From NCBI RefSeq assembly GCF_019793465.1, contig NZ_JAILYJ010000022.1:38052-102051 (forward strand): a stretch of 64,000 bases of DNA, read 5' to 3'. Below, piece by piece: positions 18,207 through 28,043 of this stretch. How positions within the stretch are numbered: position 1 is the stretch's first letter; the number at the start of each line of letters is the position of its first letter. Under the pieces are notes generated by a model. It made no database searches. It saw nothing but the letters and a program-made list of their open reading frames with translations, and was not told the DNA's origin. Source of the DNA: Rhizobium croatiense. GTDB taxonomy: Bacteria > Pseudomonadota > Alphaproteobacteria > Rhizobiales > Rhizobiaceae. The position numbers and the translations under genes were made by a program.

Positions 18207-20216
18207 ATGCCCAAGTCCATTAGACTCGCTTTATCTTTGATATTTGTTCTGCTCTCTCTTCTCGCGGCGGGCCAGGGCATCGTGAGTATCGTCAAGCTGC
18301 TGTCCATTAGGAGCAATATATCCGAAGTTGCCAGCAACTGGCTGCCATCGATCGATGTGATAAATCGGATCAATACGATCACCGGGGACTACCGCATCCT
18401 GCAGTTCAGGCTGGTGACAAACTCATCAGATTCGACGAGCCTTGCGCATAATATCACCACCTTCCGCCAGAAGATGGAGGATCTCGCGAATGCCCGTGGT
18501 GAATATGAGCCGATGGTGACATCCGGCGAGGAGCGTCAGGCCTATGACGCGTTCTCCGCTTTGTGGACGCAATATCAGGAGGATGGCGAGCGGATTGTTA
18601 AACTAATGCAGGCAGGCAAGAAGGATGAAGCATTTGCTCTTCTAACGAGTGACGCCACGACGAAACTGTATAATGATAGCGGAGCGCTCCTTGACCAGGA
18701 TGTCGCAGTTAACAAGCGTGGTGGAGTCGCGGCCGTCGGAAACACGATGGGCGCCGTTTCATCGACGGTTTTGGTCACCATTCTTGCCATGGCGCTGGCA
18801 ACTACGACGGGCATTATAGCCCTGCTTTACTGCATCCGGAAGATTACCGATCCGATCTCGCGGTTGACTACCACGATGGGCGTACTGGCAGATGGTAATC
18901 TCGACACTGAGGTTCCTTTCGCAATGCGCGCCGACGAAATCGGCAAGATGTCGAGAGCCGTTGAGGTATTCAAGCAAAACAGCATCAAGGCCCGCGATCT
19001 GAACGCGCAGGAGGCCGCGTTGCAGGCCAAGAGCGCCGACTTGCAGTCGAGCATTGCCGAGGTGGTGTCAGCCGCCGTAGCCGGTGACTTCACCCATCGC
19101 ATCACCAAGAAATACGGCGATGCGGCTCTCGACCGTTTTGCAGGAAGCGTCAATGAGCTGGTCACCTCTGTTGACCGGGGCATCGCCGAAACTCGCCGAG
19201 TTATCTCAGCGCTTGCCGATGGGGATCTGACGGAAAACATGTGCGGCGAGTTTCAGGGAGCCTTTGGTGAACTGAAGAGTAATGTCAACGCCACCATGGC
19301 AGCCCTTCGATCCGTATTAGGCGAGGTTCGCTCCGCCGTCGACACGATCAACGGCGGAGCCGGCGAGATGCGCATCGCCTCAGGCGACCTTTCAAAGCGC
19401 ACGGAACAGCAAGCCGCGGCCCTGGAGGAGACCTCTTCGGCGCTTGAGGAAATCACGGTGGCGGTAAAAAGCTCGACAGAAAGAGCCACGGAAGCCAGCC
19501 ATATGGTCGATGAGGCACGCAGAAGCACCGAGCAGTCGAGCGCGGTTGTCAAAGACGCGGTCGCCGCCATGGGCCGCATCGAGCAGGCCTCGGATGAAAT
19601 CGGCCAGATCATTAACGTCATTGACGAGATCGCCTTCCAGACCAATCTTTTGGCCCTTAACGCCGGCGTCGAGGCGGCGCGTGCGGGTGACGCTGGAAAG
19701 GGTTTCGCCGTTGTGGCTCAGGAGGTGCGTGAACTGGCACAGCGCTCCGCCACTGCCGCCAAGGATATCAAGGCGCTGATCAACCGGTCCGGCGACGAGG
19801 TCAAAACTGGGGTCAGGCTGGTAACGGCCACAGGCGATGCCCTTGGTCTAATCCGAGGCCACGTGATCAAGGTGAACGAGCACGTTCATACGATCTCGAC
19901 GGCGGCACGAGAGCAATCGACCGGGCTGGCGGAAGTCAGCACTGCGGTCAACCAGATGGATCAGACGACCCAGCAGAATGCGGCGATGGTGGAAGAATCG
20001 ACGGCGGCCACCAACCGGTTGGCGGATGAGGCTTCCAATCTGGCGCGGCTTATTGCGCGCTTCAGGCTCGACGGTTCGACTTTTGTACGGCGTGTTGCCC
20101 ACCAGAACGGTAAGCCGGCCGCCTCGCCAGCGCGTGCCCTCTCCCAGAAGCTTGCCGGCGCCTTCGGCGGACGTACTACAGCCGCTGTCGCGACTAAGGA
20201 ATGGGAAGAGTTTTAA
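18207..20216 (+). CDS. Methyl-accepting chemotaxis protein 1
   Basis: The product is 669 residues from ATG 18207. A membrane segment at about 7-30 is followed by a four-helix-bundle-like periplasmic domain and a second membrane segment at about 190-212. A HAMP domain (KITDPISRLTTTMGVLADG) and a second HAMP-like region at about 285-370 come next. The signalling tip is FQTNLLALNAGVEAARAGDA. The last five residues, EWEEF, match the xWxxF tether that recruits CheR/CheB in high-abundance receptors. The ligand is unknown. No regulon operator precedes it. Confidence 0.93.
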   Translation: MPKSIRLALSLIFVLLSLLAAGQGIVSIVKLLSIRSNISEVASNWLPSIDVINRINTITGDYRILQFRLVTNSSDSTSLAHNITTFRQKMEDLANARGEYEPMVTSGEERQAYDAFSALWTQYQEDGERIVKLMQAGKKDEAFALLTSDATTKLYNDSGALLDQDVAVNKRGGVAAVGNTMGAVSSTVLVTILAMALATTTGIIALLYCIRKITDPISRLTTTMGVLADGNLDTEVPFAMRADEIGKMSRAVEVFKQNSIKARDLNAQEAALQAKSADLQSSIAEVVSAAVAGDFTHRITKKYGDAALDRFAGSVNELVTSVDRGIAETRRVISALADGDLTENMCGEFQGAFGELKSNVNATMAALRSVLGEVRSAVDTINGGAGEMRIASGDLSKRTEQQAAALEETSSALEEITVAVKSSTERATEASHMVDEARRSTEQSSAVVKDAVAAMGRIEQASDEIGQIINVIDEIAFQTNLLALNAGVEAARAGDAGKGFAVVAQEVRELAQRSATAAKDIKALINRSGDEVKTGVRLVTATGDALGLIRGHVIKVNEHVHTISTAAREQSTGLAEVSTAVNQMDQTTQQNAAMVEESTAATNRLADEASNLARLIARFRLDGSTFVRRVAHQNGKPAASPARALSQKLAGAFGGRTTAAVATKEWEEF

Positions 20217-20737
20217 TGAATCATGTCATAATTCACCGCAGGATATTATCGGTTTCCATCTGGCAGCCAGCAGTTCTGCATGAAGACGACGTTGATCCCG
20301 GAAATCCGGGGGTTAGCAGAGGCGACGCCGCTGCCCCTAACGCATGTTCTCGGTTCAGGGATCTGCCGGTTCTGTCATTCCGGTGATAGAGCTTGCTGCC
20401 GAGATAACCAATCCCATCGGTCTAGCCACAGCGCCATTGTCGTCGTTGAGGTAGCAGATGGTATCATCGGCCCGGTCGTCGATCAGGTCTCTGGCATTCT
20501 ATCGATCAACGGCGATCGGATCCAACCGGTTCGGACTTAGGCGCGACTTCGACCCAACCTTCAGCTACGGAATCACTCCGCTTGAACAAGGGATGGAATG
20601 CTCCCTTAGTTTTGAGCAAAGGTTTGGCACCAATCAGGACGCATCGCAGCTGCCTAGCAGACTTTTGCTTTTTCACCTTCCGCGACTGTCTTCCTTCAAG
20701 ACGCGGAGTATTAACGAAATTCAACGAGAGTTCGAAG
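20217..20737. other. 520 bp without a convincing gene
   Basis: Several short frames occur but none has a domain or good start. The last bases hold the weak ribosome binding region of the small gene at 20738. Confidence 0.35.
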
Positions 20738-20923
20738 ATGTCCAAAGTTATCGCAATCAATTTCGGGCAACAGGCTAAGACAGATACCCACTTAGAAAGC
20801 CACGAAGATGCACAGTCGCAGCGCCTGGAGCAAGAGCGGCTGCAAATGATCCAAATCACCAATCACCTTGAAGCACTGTACGCTCGGCTGCTGACCGTCT
20901 GTGGCGACAGACCGAAAAATTAA
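20738..20923 (+). CDS. Small hypothetical protein, 61 aa
   Basis: From ATG 20738 the product is MSKVIAINFGQQ followed by a charged, helix-prone stretch (ESHEDAQSQRLEQERLQ) and ITNHLEALYARLL. No known domain. A similar short protein, MQKLIPFPHPN followed by DIIQSLKSELHDL, sits at 63445 behind the second sensory block. Both have a hydrophobic opening, a variable middle and a C-terminal helix. Conservation of position next to chemoreceptor or c-di-GMP genes supports a real gene. A longer frame to 20582 is less likely. Confidence 0.5.
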   Translation: MSKVIAINFGQQAKTDTHLESHEDAQSQRLEQERLQMIQITNHLEALYARLLTVCGDRPKN

Positions 20924-20993
20924 GGGCGCAGCGATGGTATAGCCCGGTGGAGCGCTGCGAACCACAGCGCCATCGCGAAGGGCTATTTCCGGG

Positions 20994-21989
20994 TCAGCTT
21001 TCGGGCGGAGAGGCCATCATATGCACTGTTTTAGATGGCAGTTCGCCGTAACGTCTCTTGTACTCTGCAGCAAAACGGCCGAGGTGTGTGAAGCCCCACT
21101 TAAGCGCTATTTCCGAAACGCTGATTTTAGCGCCGTTTTGCAGCAGTTCCTGTCGAGCTGCGCACATACGCAAGTCTCGGAGGTGCATTGTGGGGCTGGT
21201 ATTACGAAATTGTCGGAAGCCGTGCTGCAAAGTCCGCACGCTGACCTTGGCCGCAGCGGCGATATCGTTAAGGGAAATGGGTTGAGCCATATGCTCTTCC
21301 ATAAACTCCATTGCCCGTTTCACGTGGCGAGGCGTGGGAGACGGAGACGGACGACGAAGTTCATCGGTATAGCGATGCATACAGCTTTCGATCAAAAGGT
21401 ACTCTATCGCGTCGAGGAGCGAGCTATAGGCCGACGGGCATTGTCGCAGAGCCCCCCCGGCACTGAGGCCGCGATGGGCAGACAGGGCTAGTTCTCGCAT
21501 GAGCGTTCCCGCGCTCGATGCAAGATCAAGGGTCGGCTGAATTTGCAGATTTCCGCTGATCGTCCGATCGAGCATGCGAGAAAGCTTGTCACGCAAGGAT
21601 TGCGTATCGATCGTCAATGACAGTTGAGATCTTATGCCATCTTGTCGGGCATTCAGCGGAGCATTTGCAACATGCGGCGACTCTACCTGTTGCCCAGACC
21701 AATGAAAGACTGCATTCCCGGACGCCGGCAGGAAGACCGTTACGACGTCAACTGGGGAATCTATCATGACCGAGAACGCCCCTTCATGATGGGCATCCGC
21801 AACGCCAAAACCATCAAGGGAAATTCGACTGCAGCGAGAGTTAAGCGATCTACTGTCGTGTTGAGCAAGGTCAGAGGACGCCAGGGGCGATGATATCAAA
21901 GGCAAAAGACGTTCGGGATCGGAGCCCTCGATAAAGTTGTCTTTCACTAAGGTCCCTTCATCGGGCTTGCTGAACAAACTTTCGGTCAT
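20994..21989 (-). CDS. AraC-family transcriptional regulator 1
   Basis: The product is 331 residues. The C-terminal ~100 residues form two helix-turn-helix motifs (SLNDIAAAAKVSVRTLQHGF and ISVSEIALKWGFTHLGRFAA), typical of AraC/XylS. The N-terminal ~200 residues resemble the AraC-binding-like domain seen in cupin-type regulators and have no clear ligand signature. A paralogue is at 56673-57638. It is transcribed away from the SDR-like gene, with a 1-kb noncoding region between. Its targets are not evident; the neighbouring chemoreceptor and binding-protein genes are candidates. Confidence 0.88.
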   Translation of the reverse strand: MTESLFSKPDEGTLVKDNFIEGSDPERLLPLISSPLASSDLAQHDSRSLNSRCSRISLDGFGVADAHHEGAFSVMIDSPVDVVTVFLPASGNAVFHWSGQQVESPHVANAPLNARQDGIRSQLSLTIDTQSLRDKLSRMLDRTISGNLQIQPTLDLASSAGTLMRELALSAHRGLSAGGALRQCPSAYSSLLDAIEYLLIESCMHRYTDELRRPSPSPTPRHVKRAMEFMEEHMAQPISLNDIAAAAKVSVRTLQHGFRQFRNTSPTMHLRDLRMCAARQELLQNGAKISVSEIALKWGFTHLGRFAAEYKRRYGELPSKTVHMMASPPES

Positions 21990-22279
21990 CCAATATAAAC
22001 CTATCTATGAACACCAACTCGCACATGCCGGGACTAGTTTTCCAAACCTTCAAAGCTCGAGACCGGATGGCGTGCGAGCGATTTTGATCGCGTACATGAC
22101 CGATTCGGACCTTTGTGGAGGCCGGTTGAATCTCTCATTCCCTAGGCTTTCGTCATGGCGGATCATCACCAGCACCGACATCCACGTTCTCCCGCTCGAG
22201 ATGGCCTCCTAGTTTTTCAGCGCTGCAGTTGGGAAGCCTCTAATGATGCGATGACTGGCTTCCACAAGCCTCGAACAGA

Positions 22280-22308
22280 TTGACAGATTGTCTGATATAC
22301 GTTAATGC
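22280..22308 (+). promoter_or_regulatory. Orphan GntR-type operator/promoter
   Basis: TTGACAGATTGTCTGATAT spans 22280-22298, with TAATGC at 22303-22308 as a possible -10 after 17 bases. No protein gene follows within 700 bp, only a perfect inverted repeat 100 bases on. Confidence 0.7.
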
Positions 22309-22410
22309 TATTCCTGATCAAAGGCAAGGCAGCATCAGGGAAATCTGCCACGGTTCTAGTGGAGTTCCCGCACGGCAAATCAATCTAAAGATGCCTCCCA
22401 AGGCGAGGGG

Positions 22411-22440
22411 TGACGGGCTGCTTTCGATCGCAGCCCGTCA
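22411..22440 (+). terminator. Perfect 11-bp inverted repeat downstream of the orphan operator
   Basis: TGACGGGCTGC (22411-22421) and GCAGCCCGTCA (22430-22440) pair perfectly around an 8-base loop. No T-tract follows, so termination is not certain. With the promoter at 22280 it would bound a transcript of about 125 nt. Confidence 0.45.
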
Positions 22441-23030
22441 CGGGAAGGGTGGGAGTGCTATGAGTGGGAGAGAACCTACGCCAACCGACCTTGGAGGCCG
22501 TTGAGTCGACACGGAGAAAAATGATTGTGCTGTAGGATGGCCCCACGATTTCGCCACACGCTGGTCCTCTTATCCTGCGCATCAGCATACTTCGGTTATG
22601 ACGTATAAGAGAGGCACGCTCCAGGCTCAACACTCGGAGACGCAAAGACGTCGACGAGTTCTTTTGGCCTACTAAGCGAGGCGGTCGCGGCAAATATCAA
22701 TGCGTAAGCCGCGCCTCGTCGCATTGAGTTGACTTTGCGCTCTTCTTAGCGGGTACGGACTCCGGGCGTCTGATTGGGCAAAAGAAGAGCTTAAGGACGA
22801 AACCTGATGATGGTCAAACAGCTTGTGCTGCCATAGGCGTGCTGTTGTCTGTGCCGCGCGAACGCGAAAAGCGCGATCAAATCGGAACGTGGCGGCGAGA
22901 GAAGACTAACAGGAAAGACCACATCAAACTCAACCGGGTGTCGGAATACCGATGCTTACGGCATTGCGTGCATGAGGCCTCAAAATGACGCCGGTCTCGA
23001 CCTGTGTCCGCCGAAAATCGCAAAAAGGAA

Positions 23031-23059
23031 TTGACAGATTGTCGGACAAAAATTTTACT
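23031..23059 (+). promoter_or_regulatory. GntR-type operator/promoter of the SDR-like operon
   Basis: TTGACAGATTGTCGGACAA at 23031-23049 contains TTGTCGGACAA, the only copy that is a perfect palindrome and the best match to TNGTNNNACNA. TTTACT at 23054-23059 is a possible -10 after 17 bases. Confidence 0.8.
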
Positions 23060-23116
23060 ATATCGCCCGCGCATTGCTTGTTCGCGGGAGACGCAGCGAC
23101 GGACCGGGAGTTATAA

Positions 23117-23188
23117 GTGCTAAACTTGGCCAAAAATGCACAAATTGTCGACCTTCTTAATCTGCCGGAAGCGGCGACCGGCGCGTGA
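23117..23188 (+). CDS. 23-residue leader ORF coupled to the SDR-like gene
   Basis: The GTG at 23117 follows GGGAG at 23106-23110 with 6-base spacing. The product would be MLNLAKNAQIVDLLNLPEAATGA. Its TGA overlaps the GTG of the next gene (GTGA at 23185-23188), a classic coupling arrangement. It could be a leader peptide, or the remnant of an N-terminus cut off by mutation. Confidence 0.45.
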   Translation: MLNLAKNAQIVDLLNLPEAATGA

Positions 23189-23934
23189 TACAAGCGTCTC
23201 TGACTCACAAGGCGTGTCATACTCCATCGACCGAGGTACTGGTTGAACGTGACAGTGACGCCAACATTTCTCCTGGGGAAAAAGTCTGTGTCTTGATAGG
23301 CGCGTCAAATCCTGTTGGTCTTTGTTTGGCGCGCTCATTTATAGAAAAAGGCTATCGGGTCGCCGTAGGCGACGCCAATCCCGCCGACTTCGCCTCCCTG
23401 GCTGAAGGCCAGGGAAACAATTTTTTACCGGTCAAAGTCAACCCGAACAGAGACGTTTACGTCAACTCAATGGCTGACCAGGTGTATTTGCGCTGGAGAC
23501 GGGTCGACGTTCTGGTGAACATAGTTTTCCGCAGAAATGAAACAACCCAAACTGTAACGGGATCGCTATCCAGCGCGAATCTGGGGCTTGATGCCGTATC
23601 CAATCTAATCAGAGTTACAGGTGCCTTTAGCTCTCGACTTCAGGGCGCGGAGCTTGCCGTAGTGGACGTCGCATGGTTCGAAGAGACGACCTCGCTGGAA
23701 GCAGAAGCCGTCCTTCAAGCGGCGTTGCGCACTACTACCTCCGCAATTGCTAGGCAATATTTCGGTTCCGGGCTGAGGATAAATGCTGTACACGCCAGCG
23801 ATGTGAACTCTACGTCTTCAAGCGAAAATGACGTGCTTCGAACAGTGATCCACGCCGTGCAATTCCTGGCGAATTCGGAACTGTCCGGAAAGCTGACAGG
23901 GAACGTGCTGGAGATCGATCCTCGGTGCAGATAG
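23185..23934 (+). CDS. Divergent SDR-fold protein, probably without SDR catalysis
   Basis: The product is 249 residues from GTG 23185. The N-terminal VCVLIGASNPVGLCLARSF is a Rossmann turn with an altered glycine pattern. The C-terminal SGLRINAVHASDVNS and the region ending GKLTGNVLEIDP match the end of classical short-chain dehydrogenases. The Tyr-x-x-x-Lys motif that should lie near residue 170 is replaced by a stretch without Tyr or Lys (LEAEAVLQAALRTTT). It keeps the fold but probably lost redox chemistry, so it may bind a ligand or be decaying. It is under the best operator copy of the set. Confidence 0.7.
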   Translation: MIQASLTHKACHTPSTEVLVERDSDANISPGEKVCVLIGASNPVGLCLARSFIEKGYRVAVGDANPADFASLAEGQGNNFLPVKVNPNRDVYVNSMADQVYLRWRRVDVLVNIVFRRNETTQTVTGSLSSANLGLDAVSNLIRVTGAFSSRLQGAELAVVDVAWFEETTSLEAEAVLQAALRTTTSAIARQYFGSGLRINAVHASDVNSTSSSENDVLRTVIHAVQFLANSELSGKLTGNVLEIDPRCR

Positions 23935-24145
23935 ATCCACTCCCACGTTCTGATCCGGCAAATCTGCAGGTATTAACCTTCCGTTAAGTTTCTCGAAAGA
24001 CGCAATGGGCAAGAGGTCAAATCCTAACAACACGTAAAAAAGTTTCGATTGTTTTAGTGAAACTCTTATCCATGTTCGTTCAGGCTCAAACATTACTATT
24101 CCAAAAGCGAGGCCCCAGCACCGTTTGAGCCCTTTGGAGGTAAGT

Positions 24146-26659
24146 ATGTTCGTCGATCGCCTGTTGTCCACCTTTACCATAAGAGCAAAGGTGTTATTGG
24201 TACTTGTACCCTTGATCCTGATATTGGCGGCAGTTGGTGGGGTCGGCTTAAAAGCAACTGGCTTGCTTCAGTCTCGTCTTCGGCTTTCAAATGAGGTTCT
24301 TCAGACCTTGAGCGGGTTTCGAAGTGTCGCGGAAAGTATGAACCGCTTTTTGGCGCAAAGCTCAACGGAGTACCGAGATGAGGCGCTGACAAGTTTAAAC
24401 GGGCAGAGCGCAACCATGCAGTCGCTCCAGGAAGCGGCGGCAGGTAGCGGGAGCGAAACTGGTGCGCTCGAAAACAGTGTATCGGCAATGTCCGTTATCT
24501 CGGGCAGCATCGGCCGCATGTGGTCTTTGCATAATGACGAGGAATCCGTTCGCAGCGACATTGTTTCCAACTTGTCGAAGATCAAGGAGGTCGGAGGCGC
24601 CCTTAAATTGGCTGCGGTTGATGTGCGCTCACAAGTACGCAATCAGGAGAACTCCGGGAAAACCATGCTCCGGGAGGCTACCCGCTCACTCGATACGGCA
24701 TCAGTTATGCAACACATGGCGGAAGACTTGGTGAGCTTGCCGGACGGAGCGAAGCAGCCTCCGACTGTCGCCCAGCAAGGGCTTGTGATCAAAAAGTCGC
24801 TAAAAACAGTTAAGCGGGTAGTCTCGACTGCTGACGAGCAGGCCGTTACTAAAATTGAGAGGACTATCGCCAAGCTAATCGCCAACCCCGAATTTGTCGA
24901 CCCTTCCACACGGCTTGCCGGCTCTGACCTACAGAGCTTTGCGACGAACCTGCGAGTGGATGCGATCCAGCACATGATTGAAGGAACAAATGCGATCCGG
25001 GCGTTGGATAAAGCGTTGACGGATTCCGAAATGCTTGTTGCGACGGCGACAACGATCGGCCAGGACGCCGATTCGATCGAAATCGAAATCAATAACCTGT
25101 TCCGTACAGCCAACGCAGAGAATCAGCAGCGCCTCGTTGAGCAACTTACAAAATTGGCGCGTGACACCGTGGCAGTTGGAGGCGTTGCCAGCTCGATATC
25201 TGGCTTCGATAAAATGCAGGAAGATCTATTCGCCCAGGTGGATTCTATCCAAGAGAACACAGAGAAGCTGGTCAAGATAGCGGAAGCCCGCCAAGCGCAA
25301 TATTCTGAGGCGGACAAAACCGGCCAGGAGATCTGGAAAAACCTCGTAACCTTTGCAGCAACTCAGGAAAACGATGCTCGCAATGAAAGCAATCTTGCCC
25401 GCTTGCTGTCAACTATCGCCACAGTGTCCGGCGTCTTGGTAGCCTTGGCGGCTGGCGCCGGCCTGATGGCGACACTTCGCGCCCCGATCGAACGGATCGC
25501 GAAGCGCATGCAAGAGCTGGCAAAGGGCGATCTTCGATCGCAGATTGTCGGACGTGACCGGAGAGACGAAATAGGTGAAATGGCTCGCGCACTCGAGGTT
25601 TTCCGTGAAAATGCTGTCTCGAAGATGGACATCGAGACACGAACGGAAGCCGATAGGAAAACCGTTGAACAGGAGCGGATGGATCGTGAACGCGAACGCG
25701 CTCAGATGGAGGAGGAGGTCGCAACTGCCGTCACCATTCTAGGAGAGGCGTTATCTCGATTGGCGCGTGGCGACATCTCTCAAGAAATTGACCGCCAATT
25801 CCATCCCAATCTTGAGCCGCTGAGGCGCGATTTCAATCACTCGCTTTCGATCCTGAGAGAGACAGTGTCTCATATCGACGAGAATACCAATCAAATTCAA
25901 TGGGGAACCAGCGAGCTTTTCAAAGCCTCAGATGATCTGTCGCGGCGAACTGAATTGCAAGCCGCCTCACTGGAGGAGGCTGCGGCCGCCGTCGAACAGG
26001 TGACGGTCACGGTCAGAAAATCATCCGAGAATGCCTATGAAACCCAGGCTTTCGTGTCCGTTGTTAAAGAACACGCCGAGGGTGCGGCAACCATTGTGAC
26101 CGATGCGATCAACGCAATGGGCAGAATAGAAGACGCGTCCCACAAGATCGGCCAAATCATTGGTTTGATCGATACGATTGCGTTCCAGACAAATCTTTTG
26201 GCACTAAATGCTGGTGTCGAGGCGGCTCGTGCTGGAGATGCCGGAAAGGGTTTTGCAGTCGTAGCCCAGGAAGTGCGCGAACTTGCCCAGAAATCATCAG
26301 CTGCAGCCCGCGAGATTCGCCACCTGATTTCGGAATCCTCTTCGGAGGTGGCGATCGGCTCAGATTACGTGGGGAAAGCAGGTGAGGCGTTACACAACAT
26401 AACGGCGTCGATCTTGAAGATTTCCGATCGGATTGATCAAATCGTCAATTCGAGCCGCGAGCAAGCGGCGTCCCTCGCCGAGATCAACAATAACGTCAAT
26501 GTACTTGACCAGGGAACACAACAAAACGCTGCCATGGCCGAGCAGACAAATGCCGCGGCAAAGACTCTCTCGGATCAGACTAACGAACTCAGCGAGCGGC
26601 TCGCTTCATTCAAATTGACCGAAGATAAGTCGACGCGTCGGGTTAGGTTAGTGGCGTAA
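24146..26659 (+). CDS. Methyl-accepting chemotaxis protein 2
   Basis: The product is 837 residues from ATG 24146 behind GGAGG. A membrane segment (VLLVLVPLILILAAVGGVGL) at about 15-35 and another at about 420-440 bracket a long, helical, HBM-like periplasmic domain of ~380 residues. The HAMP domain (MQELAKGDLRSQI) and signalling tip FQTNLLALNAGVEAARAGDA follow. It lacks the xWxxF tail found in the other two receptors, so it may depend on them for adaptation. It sits directly before an orphan binding protein of the A family, which could present its ligand to this receptor. Confidence 0.93.
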   Translation: MFVDRLLSTFTIRAKVLLVLVPLILILAAVGGVGLKATGLLQSRLRLSNEVLQTLSGFRSVAESMNRFLAQSSTEYRDEALTSLNGQSATMQSLQEAAAGSGSETGALENSVSAMSVISGSIGRMWSLHNDEESVRSDIVSNLSKIKEVGGALKLAAVDVRSQVRNQENSGKTMLREATRSLDTASVMQHMAEDLVSLPDGAKQPPTVAQQGLVIKKSLKTVKRVVSTADEQAVTKIERTIAKLIANPEFVDPSTRLAGSDLQSFATNLRVDAIQHMIEGTNAIRALDKALTDSEMLVATATTIGQDADSIEIEINNLFRTANAENQQRLVEQLTKLARDTVAVGGVASSISGFDKMQEDLFAQVDSIQENTEKLVKIAEARQAQYSEADKTGQEIWKNLVTFAATQENDARNESNLARLLSTIATVSGVLVALAAGAGLMATLRAPIERIAKRMQELAKGDLRSQIVGRDRRDEIGEMARALEVFRENAVSKMDIETRTEADRKTVEQERMDRERERAQMEEEVATAVTILGEALSRLARGDISQEIDRQFHPNLEPLRRDFNHSLSILRETVSHIDENTNQIQWGTSELFKASDDLSRRTELQAASLEEAAAAVEQVTVTVRKSSENAYETQAFVSVVKEHAEGAATIVTDAINAMGRIEDASHKIGQIIGLIDTIAFQTNLLALNAGVEAARAGDAGKGFAVVAQEVRELAQKSSAAAREIRHLISESSSEVAIGSDYVGKAGEALHNITASILKISDRIDQIVNSSREQAASLAEINNNVNVLDQGTQQNAAMAEQTNAAAKTLSDQTNELSERLASFKLTEDKSTRRVRLVA

Positions 26660-26873
26660 GCTACGCATCGAACGAGACTGCCACGCGTCGGATGGCCACT
26701 GTGATAGCGGCGTTCTACTGAAGGGAAATCCGCTTACGGAAGCGAAATCCGGCCTTAGGCTCTTGGTCTCCCTTTCGCCGCCCGTCTGACTGTAAAAAAC
26801 CCACCTAGAGCCGATCAACCTTCAAGAGATCAACTGCTTTGCAATGCTCAGAGACACGAGAGGTATCAAATCC

Positions 26874-28043
26874 GTGCGCATACGTGAAATTACAAGAGCC
26901 ATTATTCTAATCACCGGCTTGGTGATCCCTTCTGTAGCGGCCGCCGGTGGCCTTACGGAATTGCCGCGGGAGGAACGAAAAACCTACGAGTTGCTCGATC
27001 CAAAGTTGCCTACAGGTGAATCTGTCTTCCGCACGTTTAAGGCACAGCGAGCACCGCCGTGGAAAATTGGGTACGCATCGACATATGCTGACAATTCTTG
27101 GCGTGCGAGTATTCTTGATGAGTTCACAAACAAGATTGTTCCAGCTTTCAAGAAAGCGGGGCTGGTCTCCGAGTTCATCGTCACCCAGTCAAATCTTGAA
27201 GACGCTGTCCAGATCAGGCAGATGCGGCAGATGGTAGACGACGGCGTTGATGCAATTATTATCTGCTGTTCGAACCTCACGGCGCTTAATCCTACGATAG
27301 AGTATGCGTATTCAAAAGGAGTGCCTGTGTTCTCGTACTCTGGTTACGTAACATCGCCGTTCGCCGTCAACGCAACTGAGAACAACATGCAAGGCGGGTT
27401 TGAGGCGGCGAAGTGGCTCGCTGAAGAAATCGAAGGAAGTGGCAATGTGCTTCTCGTTTCGGGGATCTCCGGCTTTGCCTCCTCGGACAGCTTTGACGTC
27501 GGCGCAAAGAAGGCTCTGGAGTATTATCCCGAGATAAAGATCGTAGGTCATGTCGACGGGAAGTGGACAGACAAGGTCGCGCAGGCCGAGGTGCAAAAAT
27601 TCCTTGCAGCGAATCCCGGTCGAATTGATGGTATTATCGTTCAGTCGGGAGCTGAGAATGGTGTTATCAACGCGGTGCGCCAGTCCGGGCGCGACATGAT
27701 CCCAATCGTTCTAGGGGGCGAAGCTTCGGCAGCCTGTTACTGGCGACGGAACCCCGACTTCGTAAGCAAGAGTTTTCATTTCTGGCCGCCGCGCTCTGAG
27801 GCGGGTTTCGTATGGGACGTAATGATGCGAACTCTTGAGGGACAGGGCCCCAAAATTCAGACAATCCTGCGGCCAGCAATTCCCAGTACCATAGAGGATG
27901 TAATGGCGGTTTTGCCAGCTGATTGCGATCCTAACTCTGAGGATTGGATCGAGCCGAAGAATACAGCTTGGTGGTCTGCCAGCGCTGCTGCTAAATATTT
28001 CGATAACCCAGCGGATCCGCTCTCCTGGAAGCCGGCCGATTGA
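26874..28043 (+). CDS. CUT2-type substrate-binding protein without own transporter (binding protein A2)
   Basis: The product is 389 residues if the GTG at 26874 is used, giving a normal signal peptide ending PSVAAAGG. An ATG at 26844 would add ten residues before it. The mature protein follows the A1 and A3 proteins closely (PPWKIGYASTYADNSWRAS, DAIIICCSNLTALNPTIEYA, LGGEASAACYWRR). No ATPase or permease gene is adjacent and no regulon operator precedes it. It lies between chemoreceptor 2 and a c-di-GMP protein, so it may deliver ligand to the receptor, or share the transporter at 10741-14296. Confidence 0.88.
   Translation: MRIREITRAIILITGLVIPSVAAAGGLTELPREERKTYELLDPKLPTGESVFRTFKAQRAPPWKIGYASTYADNSWRASILDEFTNKIVPAFKKAGLVSEFIVTQSNLEDAVQIRQMRQMVDDGVDAIIICCSNLTALNPTIEYAYSKGVPVFSYSGYVTSPFAVNATENNMQGGFEAAKWLAEEIEGSGNVLLVSGISGFASSDSFDVGAKKALEYYPEIKIVGHVDGKWTDKVAQAEVQKFLAANPGRIDGIIVQSGAENGVINAVRQSGRDMIPIVLGGEASAACYWRRNPDFVSKSFHFWPPRSEAGFVWDVMMRTLEGQGPKIQTILRPAIPSTIEDVMAVLPADCDPNSEDWIEPKNTAWWSASAAAKYFDNPADPLSWKPAD

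Larger units (their letters stand above)
21990..23030. other. 1-kb noncoding region with an orphan operator and a hairpin
   Basis: Apart from the operator at 22280 and the inverted repeat at 22411-22440, no domain-bearing frame is seen. The AraC gene and the SDR-like gene diverge from it. Confidence 0.45.

Noticed and set aside
22280..22504. 74-codon frame starting inside the orphan operator
   Set aside because: It would begin within the -35/operator element and has no domain; a noncoding transcript is more plausible.
25541..25560. Operator-like GATTGTCGGACG inside chemoreceptor 2
   Set aside because: It lies in coding sequence of the HAMP region, lacks the TTGACA part and is not followed by a gene start.
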